The position numbers were made by a program, and so were the translations under genes. Below, piece by piece: positions 1 to 6,183 of a DNA stretch of 19,527 nt. Source of the stretch: an uncultured Bacteroides sp. (GTDB taxonomy: Bacteria; Bacteroidota; Bacteroidia; Bacteroidales; Bacteroidaceae); NCBI GenBank assembly GCA_900546645.1, contig URDR01000059.1, positions 1-19,527 of the forward strand, in the 5' to 3' direction. Each line of letters starts with the position of its first letter. Position 1 is the stretch's first letter. The notes below the pieces were generated by a model. It made no database searches and was not told the DNA's origin. It was given only the letters and a program-made list of their open reading frames with translations.

Positions 1-1
1 C

Positions 2-40
2 CTTTTCCGCATAGCAAATTTATATGGCTATCCCCACTAA
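2..40 (+). CDS. Possible 3' tail of a truncated gene
   Basis: An open frame entering from the left edge reads LFRIANLYGYPH and stops with TAA at 38-40. A stop here lies about 39 nt before a terminator that works in both directions, which would suit a rightward gene ending at this edge. Twelve residues are too few to identify a family. Frame 1 is also open, to a TGA at 49-51, so the choice of frame is a guess. Confidence 0.2.
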   Translation, partial: LFRIANLYGYPH

Positions 41-78
41 AAATCTACTGAGCCATTTTCATTCAACAGCATATGAAT

Positions 79-116
79 AAAAAAGCCTGAATCATTTAGT
101 TGATTCAGGCTTTTTT
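79..116. terminator. Bidirectional rho-independent terminator
   Basis: A perfect 10-bp stem, GCCTGAATCA (85-94) and TGATTCAGGC (101-110), closes a 6-nt loop. It is flanked by six A (79-84) and six T (111-116), so it can terminate in both directions. On the minus strand it follows the 58-codon gene ending at 138. On the plus strand it would serve a gene entering from the left edge. Confidence 0.85.
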
Positions 117-137
117 GTTAAATCAGATAACTTAAAA

Positions 138-314
138 TCAATCTGTAATACGTTTGTTCAGGATAATATGAGAAATCAGACCGATTACTACCAACAGCAA
201 TGAAACTCCCAAAACAGAGTTGTTATTTACATTGCCACTTGCAAAACAAGCAATCAGAATAACAGCACCGATTATCACCAATATTACTCCCAAGTTCTTT
301 AACAAGCTTTTCAT
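138..314 (-). CDS. Small two-TM membrane protein, 58 aa
   Basis: This is a short ORF read directly from the minus strand, with ATG at 312-314 and TGA at 138-140. The protein has a basic start (MKSLLKN), a hydrophobic segment at about residues 8-25 (GVILVIIGAVILIACFA), a short polar turn (SGNVNNNS), a second hydrophobic segment at about 34-51, and a basic tail (NKRITD). This is a typical two-helix inner-membrane miniprotein with both ends inside by the positive-inside rule. It lies 110 bp downstream of the AspT-type transporter on the same strand and ends 22 bp before a strong terminator, so it may share that transcript. The function is unknown. The protein-like hydropathy pattern and the terminator placement are the reasons to believe it is a gene. 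Confidence 0.65.
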   Translation of the reverse strand: MKSLLKNLGVILVIIGAVILIACFASGNVNNNSVLGVSLLLVVIGLISHIILNKRITD

Positions 315-339
315 GTGTGTCTTCTATTTTTATGGTTTA

Positions 340-381
340 TTTCTTGATTACAAATTAAAGCATAATTCTTTTATCAAGAAA
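340..381. repeat. 9-bp inverted repeat between transporter and small gene
   Basis: TTTCTTGAT (340-348) and ATCAAGAAA (373-381) are perfect complements separated by 24 AT-rich bases. The element lies in the 110-bp gap (315-424) between the transporter stop and the start of the small membrane protein. It could be a weak 3'-end hairpin or an operator. No T-run follows it on the minus strand, so it is not a standard terminator. Nothing else recognisable was seen in this gap. Confidence 0.3.
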
Positions 382-424
382 ATTATTTCGTGAAAAAAAA
401 CAGAAATTCAATCAAATATCCATT

Positions 425-2104
425 TTAACCCGCCAATGTCAAAATAAGAAGCTGAGCTGTAAGGATACGAAGGAACATTGCCAACGGATAAACTGTTGAA
501 TAGCCTACGGCAGGTGCATCGTTTCCTGAAATCTGATTAGCATAAGCCAATGCAGGAGGGTCTGTATTACTACCAGCAATAAGTCCCATCAATGTATAAT
601 AGTTCACACGGTGATGCCAACGTGCTATCATACCCATGATCAGCAATGGAATAATCGTTATTAAAAATCCTAAACCGACATAAAGCAGTCCATCACCTTC
701 CACAACCATCTGAACAAAGTTACCACCGGCTTTTATACCTACACTGGCAAGGAAAAGTACCAAACCTACCTCACGCAACATTAAATTCGCACTCATGGTT
801 GTATAAGTCACTAACTTAACCTTATGTCCGAAGCGCCCGATTAAAATAGAAATAATCAGCGGACCTCCAGCCAAACCAAGCTTCACCGGAGTAGGCATAC
901 CTGGAATTGCTATAGGCAGACTACCGAAGAAAATACCGCAAAGGATACCCACAAAAATGGTAACAATATTCGGATGGTCAAGACGCTTCAACTGATTACC
1001 CAACAGACCTGCAACACGTTCAATAGCATCTTGTGTTCCTACCACCATCACACGGTCTCCCACCTGCAAACGCAAGTTACGGGCAGCAAACAAGTCCATA
1101 CCTGAACGGTTTACACGAGTTACATTCACTCCATACATGCTGCTGAAGTGCAGTTCACCCAATGTTTTTCCGTTAATCTGAGGTTGTGTAACCAAAATTC
1201 GGCGTGAAACCATCGGCTTATCCGAATGATTGGTCGCATTCCAGTCCATATCAATACTCGGACCGATAAAGGTCATGATAGCTTCTGAGTCATCCTCCGC
1301 ACATACGATAAACATCTTGTCTCCCAAGCGCAACACCGTATTTGCGTTTGGCGAAACCATCCGGTTATCTTGAATGATACGCGTACATACAAAATCGCGT
1401 GCCAGAAAAGCCTGAACCTGAGAAAGTTTCTTACCCGTCAAAGCCTCGTTCTGCACCTTCAGTGAAATAGTGTAAGGTTTCAGATGAGGATTGGCTTCCT
1501 CTTCCTGCTGGATTTCTTCAGCTTCCCGGTTCATATCCACCCGGCACAAATAACGGATTACAATCATAGACAAAATGATACCCATTACTCCCAGCGGATA
1601 AGCACAGGCATAACCCATCGCGATTTCCGGACCGTTATAACTCAACTGCTGCAAAGCTTCGTTCGCCGCACCAAGACCTGGAGTATTCGTTACCGCACCA
1701 CAAAGGATACCTACCATCATCGGCATTTCCACACGCCCCTGCAGAGCGTAGTAAAGAGCCAATGCAACTGCAATATTCAACATGACTATGCCCACCGCAA
1801 GCAAGTTCATGGTTATACCTCCCTTCTTAAATGAAGAGAAGAATGAAGGACCAACTTGTAAACCGATACAGAATACAAACAATATCAGTCCGAAGTCTTG
1901 AATAAACGAAAGAATTGCCGGATTTCCGGTGAAACCGAAATGCCCGACCATAATTCCCACAAACAAGACAAATGTAACTCCCAGTGAAATACCGAAGAAT
2001 TTAATTTTTCCCAACAAGACCCCTGCGGCGATGACAAATGCATATAATGCAACAATGTGGGCTATCGAGTTAGGATTCGTTAACAAATCTTGTAGCCAAT
2101 TCAT
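425..2104 (-). CDS. AspT/YidE/YbjL-type transporter with two RCK_C domains
   Basis: 559 aa, the usual length for the aspartate:alanine exchanger (AAE) family. The layout is symmetric. An N-terminal membrane half (residues about 14-187) carries the duplicated-domain signature GAVTNTPGLGAANEA (136-150) followed by a YPLG segment. Two soluble TrkA_C/RCK_C regulatory domains follow (about 208-285 and 295-370). The C-terminal membrane half (about 380-559) repeats the signature as GSNTDPPALAYANQ (511-524), again with a YPL segment. Family members are secondary inner-membrane transporters for amino or dicarboxylic acids, but no substrate can be read from this sequence. The duplicated RCK_C pair is usual in YidE/YbjL-like members and suggests gating by a bound ligand. 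A good promoter precedes the start, and the 58-aa membrane protein follows it. The family call is firm and the substrate is not. Confidence 0.9.
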   Translation of the reverse strand: MNWLQDLLTNPNSIAHIVALYAFVIAAGVLLGKIKFFGISLGVTFVLFVGIMVGHFGFTGNPAILSFIQDFGLILFVFCIGLQVGPSFFSSFKKGGITMNLLAVGIVMLNIAVALALYYALQGRVEMPMMVGILCGAVTNTPGLGAANEALQQLSYNGPEIAMGYACAYPLGVMGIILSMIVIRYLCRVDMNREAEEIQQEEEANPHLKPYTISLKVQNEALTGKKLSQVQAFLARDFVCTRIIQDNRMVSPNANTVLRLGDKMFIVCAEDDSEAIMTFIGPSIDMDWNATNHSDKPMVSRRILVTQPQINGKTLGELHFSSMYGVNVTRVNRSGMDLFAARNLRLQVGDRVMVVGTQDAIERVAGLLGNQLKRLDHPNIVTIFVGILCGIFFGSLPIAIPGMPTPVKLGLAGGPLIISILIGRFGHKVKLVTYTTMSANLMLREVGLVLFLASVGIKAGGNFVQMVVEGDGLLYVGLGFLITIIPLLIMGMIARWHHRVNYYTLMGLIAGSNTDPPALAYANQISGNDAPAVGYSTVYPLAMFLRILTAQLLILTLAG

Positions 2105-2133
2105 AATATTAAATCGTTTTATTTTTCGTGAGA

Positions 2134-2164
2134 CAAAAGTAACAAATAAAAACCATAGTACAAA
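2134..2164 (-). promoter_or_regulatory. Bacteroides-type promoter of the AspT-like gene
   Basis: On the minus strand a TTTG (2161-2164) is separated by 19 bp from TACTTTTG (2134-2141). This fits the Bacteroides sigma-ABfr consensus TTTG-N19-TAnnTTTG at every fixed base. The -7 element ends 29 bp before the ATG at 2104, giving a leader of roughly 20-25 nt. It is the best promoter match seen in the window. Confidence 0.6.
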
Positions 2165-2192
2165 TTTTTCTACAAAGACTTTAAATCATAAG

Positions 2193-2358
2193 CACGGCTC
2201 TTTGGTTCATTCAAGTGCGGCACTTTCATTTAACAATGAGGTCTGCTTTCAGTACTTCTTGGGAAGTACTCCAGTACTTTCTAAGGAGTACTCCAGTACT
2301 TTCTAAGGAGTACTCCAGTACTTCCAAGAGAGTACTGGCTTTAAGTGAAAGAGCCGTG
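2193..2358. repeat. Palindromic AGTACT array bounded by inverted repeats
   Basis: The hexamer AGTACT, itself a palindrome, occurs eight times between 2251 and 2336. The starts are 2251, 2265, 2273, 2287, 2295, 2309, 2317 and 2331, with spacing alternating strictly 14 and 8 bp, so the array has a 22-bp period. The 8-bp spacers of the two middle units are identical (TTCTAAGG). The first (TCTTGGGA) and last (TCCAAGAG) spacers are near-complements. The array is enclosed by a perfect 11-bp inverted repeat, CACGGCTCTTT (2193-2203) and AAAGAGCCGTG (2348-2358). A second nested left arm lies at 2221-2233. It lies between the cvfB-like terminator and the transporter promoter, in a spacer probably not transcribed by either gene. 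The 68-codon minus ORF over it (2226-2432) starts inside that terminator and is probably not a gene. Confidence 0.85.
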
Positions 2359-2384
2359 AAATCCATAAGGAAGAGCATCCAAAG

Positions 2385-2433
2385 AAAAAAGGTGATTAAT
2401 GAAATGTATGCAAACAACATGTCATTAACCACC
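2385..2433 (-). terminator. Rho-independent terminator of the cvfB-like gene
   Basis: On the minus strand a 12-bp stem, GGTGGTTAATGA (2422-2433) and TCATTAATCACC (2391-2402), closes a 19-nt loop and is followed by six T (2390-2385). The only irregular pair is a G-U wobble in the minus-strand RNA, which would be an A-C mismatch in plus-strand RNA. That supports leftward use. It begins 24 bp after the stop codon at 2457. Confidence 0.8.
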
Positions 2434-2456
2434 TTCCGGGGAAAATCTTTATTAAT

Positions 2457-3299
2457 TTAAGCATCCGCCAAACGGATACCTCCCTCTTCTAAAACAACCA
2501 GACGCTTCTTATATAACTCGCCTACTGCTTTCTTAAATGTTTTCTTACTCACACCAAACGTTGCATATATCAGTTCGGCATCTGTTTTATCATTCATCGT
2601 GGTAAATCCCTGATTATCCTTGATATGCTGTAAAAGAACCTCTGAAAAATCATCTACTTTACGTACTCCTCCCCGCTGAAGTTCCAAGTCTATTTTTCCG
2701 TCCTCACGCACTTGCTTTACATAAGCCTGCATACGCATGCCGGGTTCCAAAGTACGGAATACTTCATTACGATATAACATTCCGCTGTATTGGTTATCCA
2801 CAATTACTTTAAAGCCAAGATCGGTTTGCTGCCACACCATCAAATCTACCGTTTCTCCCTGCCGATATCCAGCTCTATCCTTCGACAGATAACGCTCTAC
2901 CTTTGCCGAAGCAACAATACGGTAACTTTCTTCATCCAAGTGAACATGTACAAAGTACTTCTTTCCTTTTTGCATCTTCAGTTTCTGTTCACGGAACGGA
3001 ACAAAAAGGTCTTTCATCAATCCCCAGTCTAAAAAAGCTCCATACTGATTCACCCAGGCTACTTCTAAATAAGCAAATTCACCCACCTGGGCGTAAGGGG
3101 TTAATGTCGTTGCCACCAGGCGTTCATCCATATCCAGATAAATAAAAACATTCAGTATGTCACCCGGTTTACAATCTTCAGGCACATAACGTTTGGGCAA
3201 CAAGATTTCACCATCCTCGTCTCCATTCAAATACATACCGAAGTCTACTTCTTTTACAACCTCCAGTTGATTATATCTTCCTAATAGTATATGGCTCAT
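2457..3299 (-). CDS. CvfB-like S1 RNA-binding protein
   Basis: 280 aa, close to the usual size of the CvfB/YitL family (conserved virulence factor B). The N-terminal 140 residues contain S1-like beta-barrel modules, including the stretch AWVNQYGAFLDWGLMKDLFVP at about 80-100, where strand, GAF-type turn and basic residues fit an OB fold. A further S1 domain lies at about 145-212, including VDNQYSGMLYRNEVF and VKQVREDGKIDLELQ. The C-terminal part (about 220-280) is a winged helix: a GFTTMNDKTDAELIYATFGVS segment, then KKTFKKAVGELYKKR, then EGGIRL. The family binds RNA in the cytoplasm and affects expression of other genes in firmicutes, but its targets in Bacteroides are not known. It is monocistronic here, with its own terminator at 2385-2433. 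A weak -7-like element lies upstream. Confidence 0.85.
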   Translation of the reverse strand: MSHILLGRYNQLEVVKEVDFGMYLNGDEDGEILLPKRYVPEDCKPGDILNVFIYLDMDERLVATTLTPYAQVGEFAYLEVAWVNQYGAFLDWGLMKDLFVPFREQKLKMQKGKKYFVHVHLDEESYRIVASAKVERYLSKDRAGYRQGETVDLMVWQQTDLGFKVIVDNQYSGMLYRNEVFRTLEPGMRMQAYVKQVREDGKIDLELQRGGVRKVDDFSEVLLQHIKDNQGFTTMNDKTDAELIYATFGVSKKTFKKAVGELYKKRLVVLEEGGIRLADA

Positions 3300-3316
3300 A
3301 TTTTCCTATTTTGCTG

Positions 3317-3324
3317 TAAAGATA
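3317..3324 (-). promoter_or_regulatory. Candidate -7 element for the cvfB-like gene
   Basis: The minus strand reads TATCTTTA 18-25 bp before the start codon, seven of eight positions of TAnnTTTG. No convincing TTTG lies 19-21 bp further upstream, so this is a weak call. The rest of the 311-bp divergent spacer (3300-3610) is AT-rich, with no ORF or hairpin of note apart from the element at 3562. Confidence 0.3.
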
Positions 3325-3561
3325 AAAAGTTTTTCTGGTTAAACATGATGAACTTGTCGAGTTTTATTTTTACGACCTGCTTTTATGAAGATACTTATAA
3401 TAGCTTAACACTTTATAATAATAAGGTCCCGGCACTCCTCTCATAAACCTTAAATACTTTTTCGAACATTTCAGCCAGATATATCACGCCACAAAAACTG
3501 AAAAAACAAGTAAATTACTTTTTTTACAAAAAACAAGCCTCACGCTAAGTATTTTTTCATT

Positions 3562-3569
3562 TAAATTTG
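3562..3569 (+). promoter_or_regulatory. -7 element of the phosphatase/nuclease lipoprotein gene
   Basis: TAAATTTG matches TAnnTTTG at every fixed base and lies 42 bp before the ATG at 3611, giving a leader of about 35 nt. No clear -33 TTTG is seen at the expected distance; the upstream stretch is a T/A-rich run (about 3511-3560). Confidence 0.45.
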
Positions 3570-3610
3570 TTATTATAACACATGGTATTAATTCATATAA
3601 ATCTTATAAC

Positions 3611-4474
3611 ATGAAAAAACAATTCACTTCTCTGTTTGCAGGATTGGCTTTATTAGCTCTGGCAGCCTGCTCTCAAAAGCCAGAAACGATTGAGGTAAAA
3701 TGGGCTACATTTAATGTCCGCTATGACAATCCTGAAGACAGTTTAAATAATTGGAAGTATCGAAAAGATACAGTGGCCAATTTTATCAAAGCACATAATT
3801 TAGATGTTGTAGGTATGCAGGAGGTTCTACACAATCAATTGGAAGACCTCAAAGCCCGACTTCCTGAATATGCAGAAGTTGGCGTAGGACGCGATGATGG
3901 AAAAACCGAAGGAGAATATGCTCCCATATTCTTCAGAAAAGACCGCTTTGACGTTCTCGACAGCAATACTTTCTGGCTCTCTCAATATCCAGACAGCGTT
4001 GGTTTCATTGGATGGGACGGAGCATGCACCCGCATTGCAACATGGGCAAAATTAAAAGAAAAGGGAACCGGGAAAATCGTTATGGCTGTAAATACTCACT
4101 TTGACCATATCGGAGTAGAAGCCCGTACCAAGAGTGCTTTACTTATCATCGAAAAAATAAAGGGAATAGTGGGAAACCAGCCCGCTGTACTTACTGGCGA
4201 TTTTAATGTTTCGGAAAAGTGGGATGCCTATCAAACCATTACCACCAATGAATTTATAATGAAAGATGTTGCTAAAATTGCAGAAAAAACAGAAGGTATA
4301 AACTATACCTTCCATGATTTTGGTAAAATACCGGGTGACTCTTGCGAAAAAATTGATTTCATCTTTGTAACTCCACAAATCAAAGTATCAAACAGTTTTA
4401 TTCCTAAAGAGACAGAGGAACAAACCGGATTTCTTTCCGACCACAATCCGCATTTAGCTACTTTGATATTTTAA
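3611..4474 (+). CDS. Endonuclease/exonuclease/phosphatase-family lipoprotein
   Basis: 287 aa. Residues 1-20 are a lipoprotein signal peptide with a basic start, a hydrophobic core and lipobox LAAC (Cys20), so the protein is exported and lipid-anchored. The remainder is one complete EEP fold with its catalytic set visible: Asn35 in FNVRYDN, Glu71 in MQEV, His163 and Asp165 in NTHFDH, Asp197 and Asn199 in TGDFN, Asp249 in IDFIF, and Asp277/His278 in SDHNP. Family members hydrolyse phosphodiester or phosphomonoester bonds in nucleic acids, inositol phosphates or sphingolipid head groups using a metal ion. The substrate cannot be chosen from sequence. After Cys20 comes SQKPETIE, less acidic than typical surface-export signals, so it may face the periplasm. 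It stands alone between a promoter and a terminator. The family call is firm; the substrate is unknown. Confidence 0.88.
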   Translation: MKKQFTSLFAGLALLALAACSQKPETIEVKWATFNVRYDNPEDSLNNWKYRKDTVANFIKAHNLDVVGMQEVLHNQLEDLKARLPEYAEVGVGRDDGKTEGEYAPIFFRKDRFDVLDSNTFWLSQYPDSVGFIGWDGACTRIATWAKLKEKGTGKIVMAVNTHFDHIGVEARTKSALLIIEKIKGIVGNQPAVLTGDFNVSEKWDAYQTITTNEFIMKDVAKIAEKTEGINYTFHDFGKIPGDSCEKIDFIFVTPQIKVSNSFIPKETEEQTGFLSDHNPHLATLIF

Positions 4475-4582
4475 TGGAAGATTTACCCAACCGACGATAA
4501 CAGGTAAAAGATAAGGATAACATATGCTGATTACAACAATAGGTATTAGCAATTTATTATTCAGCAGCCACTGATTAGAATT

Positions 4583-4632
4583 AAAAACTCACCAAAGTAA
4601 ACCTTTTCCGGTTTCACCTTGGTGAGTTTTTT
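4583..4632. terminator. Bidirectional terminator between convergent genes
   Basis: Arms AAAAACTCACCAA (4583-4595) and TTGGTGAGTTTTTT (4619-4632) pair. A second complementary stretch inside (GTAAACC with GGTTTC) extends the stem. It is T-rich after the stem on the plus strand, with a matching A-run on the left. It sits 108 bp after the EEP lipoprotein stop and 20 bp before the stop of the convergent ABC ATPase gene, so it can serve both. Confidence 0.8.
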
Positions 4633-4651
4633 CTTCTTACTATCTGCAGCT

Positions 4652-5311
4652 TTAAAGCACATCCAAAATCTGCCCGTCTACCATATGAATAGTACGGTCT
4701 GTCTGACCGGCCAGCCCCTCATCATGAGTTACAATAACGAACGTCTGTCCCAGTTTATCACGCAAATCAAAAAACAAACGATGTAACTCTTCTTTATTCT
4801 GCGTATCAAGACTACCAGACGGCTCATCAGCGAAAACTACCGACGGATGGTTTATGAGCGCACGAGCTACTGACACACGCTGCCGCTCTCCACCTGAGAG
4901 TTCAGCCGGCTTATGCGAAGCACGATCAGACAAGCCTAAAAAGTCCAGCATTTCAAGCGATTTCTTACGCGCCTCTCCAGCCGAAACACCCTGAATCAAA
5001 GCAGGAATAGTTACATTCTCTAAAGCGGTAAACTCAGGAAGAAGCTGATGAAACTGAAAGACGAAACCAATTTCTTTATTGCGGAAAGCTGATAATTCTT
5101 TTTCTTTCAGCAAATTGACAGCTACACCATTAAAGAAGATATTTCCACTGTCGGGTTTATCCAAGGTACCCATCAGTTGAAGCAACGTAGTCTTTCCTGC
5201 TCCACTCGGACCCACAATACTTACCACCTCACCTTTAGTGATTGTTAAATCAATTCCTTTCAGAACTTGAAGTGAACCGAAACTCTTGGTTACTCCCTGT
5301 AATTCTATCAT
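4652..5311 (-). CDS. lolD: LolD/MacB-type ABC transporter ATPase
   Basis: 219 aa, a single ABC nucleotide-binding domain of normal LolD length. Visible in order: Walker A GPSGAGKTT (34-42), Q-loop FQFHQLLPEF (Gln86), signature LSGGERQRVSVARAL (138-152), Walker B VVFADEPSG (158-166), D-loop SLD, and H-loop THDE (His196). The FQFHQLLPEFTALENV segment is characteristic of the MacB/LolD/FtsE group. LolCDE-type pumps extract lipoproteins from the inner membrane for delivery to the outer membrane. No permease gene lies next to it, so its partner must be encoded elsewhere, and a MacB-like export role cannot be excluded. It lies 149 bp after tcdA on the same strand and may be read through from it. 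The symbol reflects the closest family, not proven function. Confidence 0.85.
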   Translation of the reverse strand: MIELQGVTKSFGSLQVLKGIDLTITKGEVVSIVGPSGAGKTTLLQLMGTLDKPDSGNIFFNGVAVNLLKEKELSAFRNKEIGFVFQFHQLLPEFTALENVTIPALIQGVSAGEARKKSLEMLDFLGLSDRASHKPAELSGGERQRVSVARALINHPSVVFADEPSGSLDTQNKEELHRLFFDLRDKLGQTFVIVTHDEGLAGQTDRTIHMVDGQILDVL

Positions 5312-5460
5312 TTGCTCAAGTTGTTTAGTTTATAAGTTGTTGAATTTAGTCTTAAGCTATCAAAACTTTTCCTTTCAACCAGCCAGATACATAATAGATA
5401 TCGGTATTATATCCTCTCAAATACATCTGAAACCTGGCATCTATATCTCCGTTCCCCTTC
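5312..5460 (-). other. Intergenic stretch with a short open frame, possible gene remnant
   Basis: The 149-bp gap between tcdA and the ABC ATPase gene has a minus-strand open frame ending in TAA about 45 nt before the ATPase start. Its sequence looks protein-like, with a stretch MYLRGYNTDIYYVSGWLKG rich in aromatic residues. The only ATG would give a 24-residue peptide, and the frame is closed upstream inside tcdA. It may be a decayed gene remnant or chance. No clear promoter or terminator was seen in the gap. Confidence 0.2.
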
Positions 5461-6183
5461 TTATATTTTCCGAATTACATATTCAGCCAAATAACAGCCA
5501 AACACAGCCGGCATATAACTGACAGTTCCGGTGGTAGATTTTTTATTTTGTTCATCATCAACCAAGATAACCGCCTTTTCATCGGCTTGTTCAGTACTGA
5601 ACACCACCGGAAGTCTTCGCTTTACTCCCATTTTCTGCAATCGTTTTCTTACAGCCTTACTCAAGCCGCAATGATAAGTTTCCCATAAATCAGCGAAACG
5701 TACTTGAGTTATATCTTTCTTAGCTCCAGCACCCATGCTGCTTACAATTTTTATTCCCCGTTGCATTGCATGATAAATCAAGTAACATTTAGGAGCTACC
5801 GTATCAATAGCATCTACGATAAAATCAAACTTCCGGCTATCAAGCAGCTCCGGGATAGCCTCATCTTTCAAATAAACCGGAAGTACAGTCAAATCCAACT
5901 CAGGATTAATATCACGGAAACGTTCCGCCAAGACTTCAGCCTTCGGACGTCCCAATGCAGAGTGAGTCGCAGGAAGCTGCCGGTTTATGTTAGTGGGCTG
6001 TACCGTATCGGCATCCACAAGAGTCATATGTCCCACTCCGGCACGGCAAATCATCTCAGCCGCATAAGCTCCTACTCCGCCCACTCCGACAATCAGCACA
6101 TGCGCCTTGCGCAGACGTTCCATTTTTTCTTCACCCAGTAACAGTTCGGTACGTTGCTGCCACTGTCTTACATCGTTACTCAT
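5461..6183 (-). CDS. tcdA: tRNA threonylcarbamoyladenosine dehydratase TcdA
   Basis: 240 aa, a ThiF/MoeB/E1-like enzyme. It shows the adenylate-binding motif GVGGVG (33-38), the acidic residues of LVDADTVQPTN (Asp57 and Asp59), the NINRQ motif (65-69) typical of E1-like proteins, and a DAIDTVAPK segment. The absence of a ubiquitin-like partner and the short length fit TcdA (CsdL). TcdA uses ATP to cyclise the threonylcarbamoyl group of t6A37 in tRNAs reading ANN codons, giving the hydantoin ct6A. The ATG at 6181-6183 overlaps the stop of the antiporter gene by 4 nt (ATGA), so its translation is probably coupled to the antiporter. Start choice is well fixed by that overlap and by alignment of the motif. 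Confidence 0.9.
   Translation of the reverse strand: MSNDVRQWQQRTELLLGEEKMERLRKAHVLIVGVGGVGAYAAEMICRAGVGHMTLVDADTVQPTNINRQLPATHSALGRPKAEVLAERFRDINPELDLTVLPVYLKDEAIPELLDSRKFDFIVDAIDTVAPKCYLIYHAMQRGIKIVSSMGAGAKKDITQVRFADLWETYHCGLSKAVRKRLQKMGVKRRLPVVFSTEQADEKAVILVDDEQNKKSTTGTVSYMPAVFGCYLAEYVIRKI

Noticed and set aside
2226..2432. Minus ORF of 68 codons over the AGTACT array
   Set aside because: It starts inside the terminator stem of the cvfB-like gene and its repetitive Leu/Glu/Ser text is just the translated 22-bp repeat.
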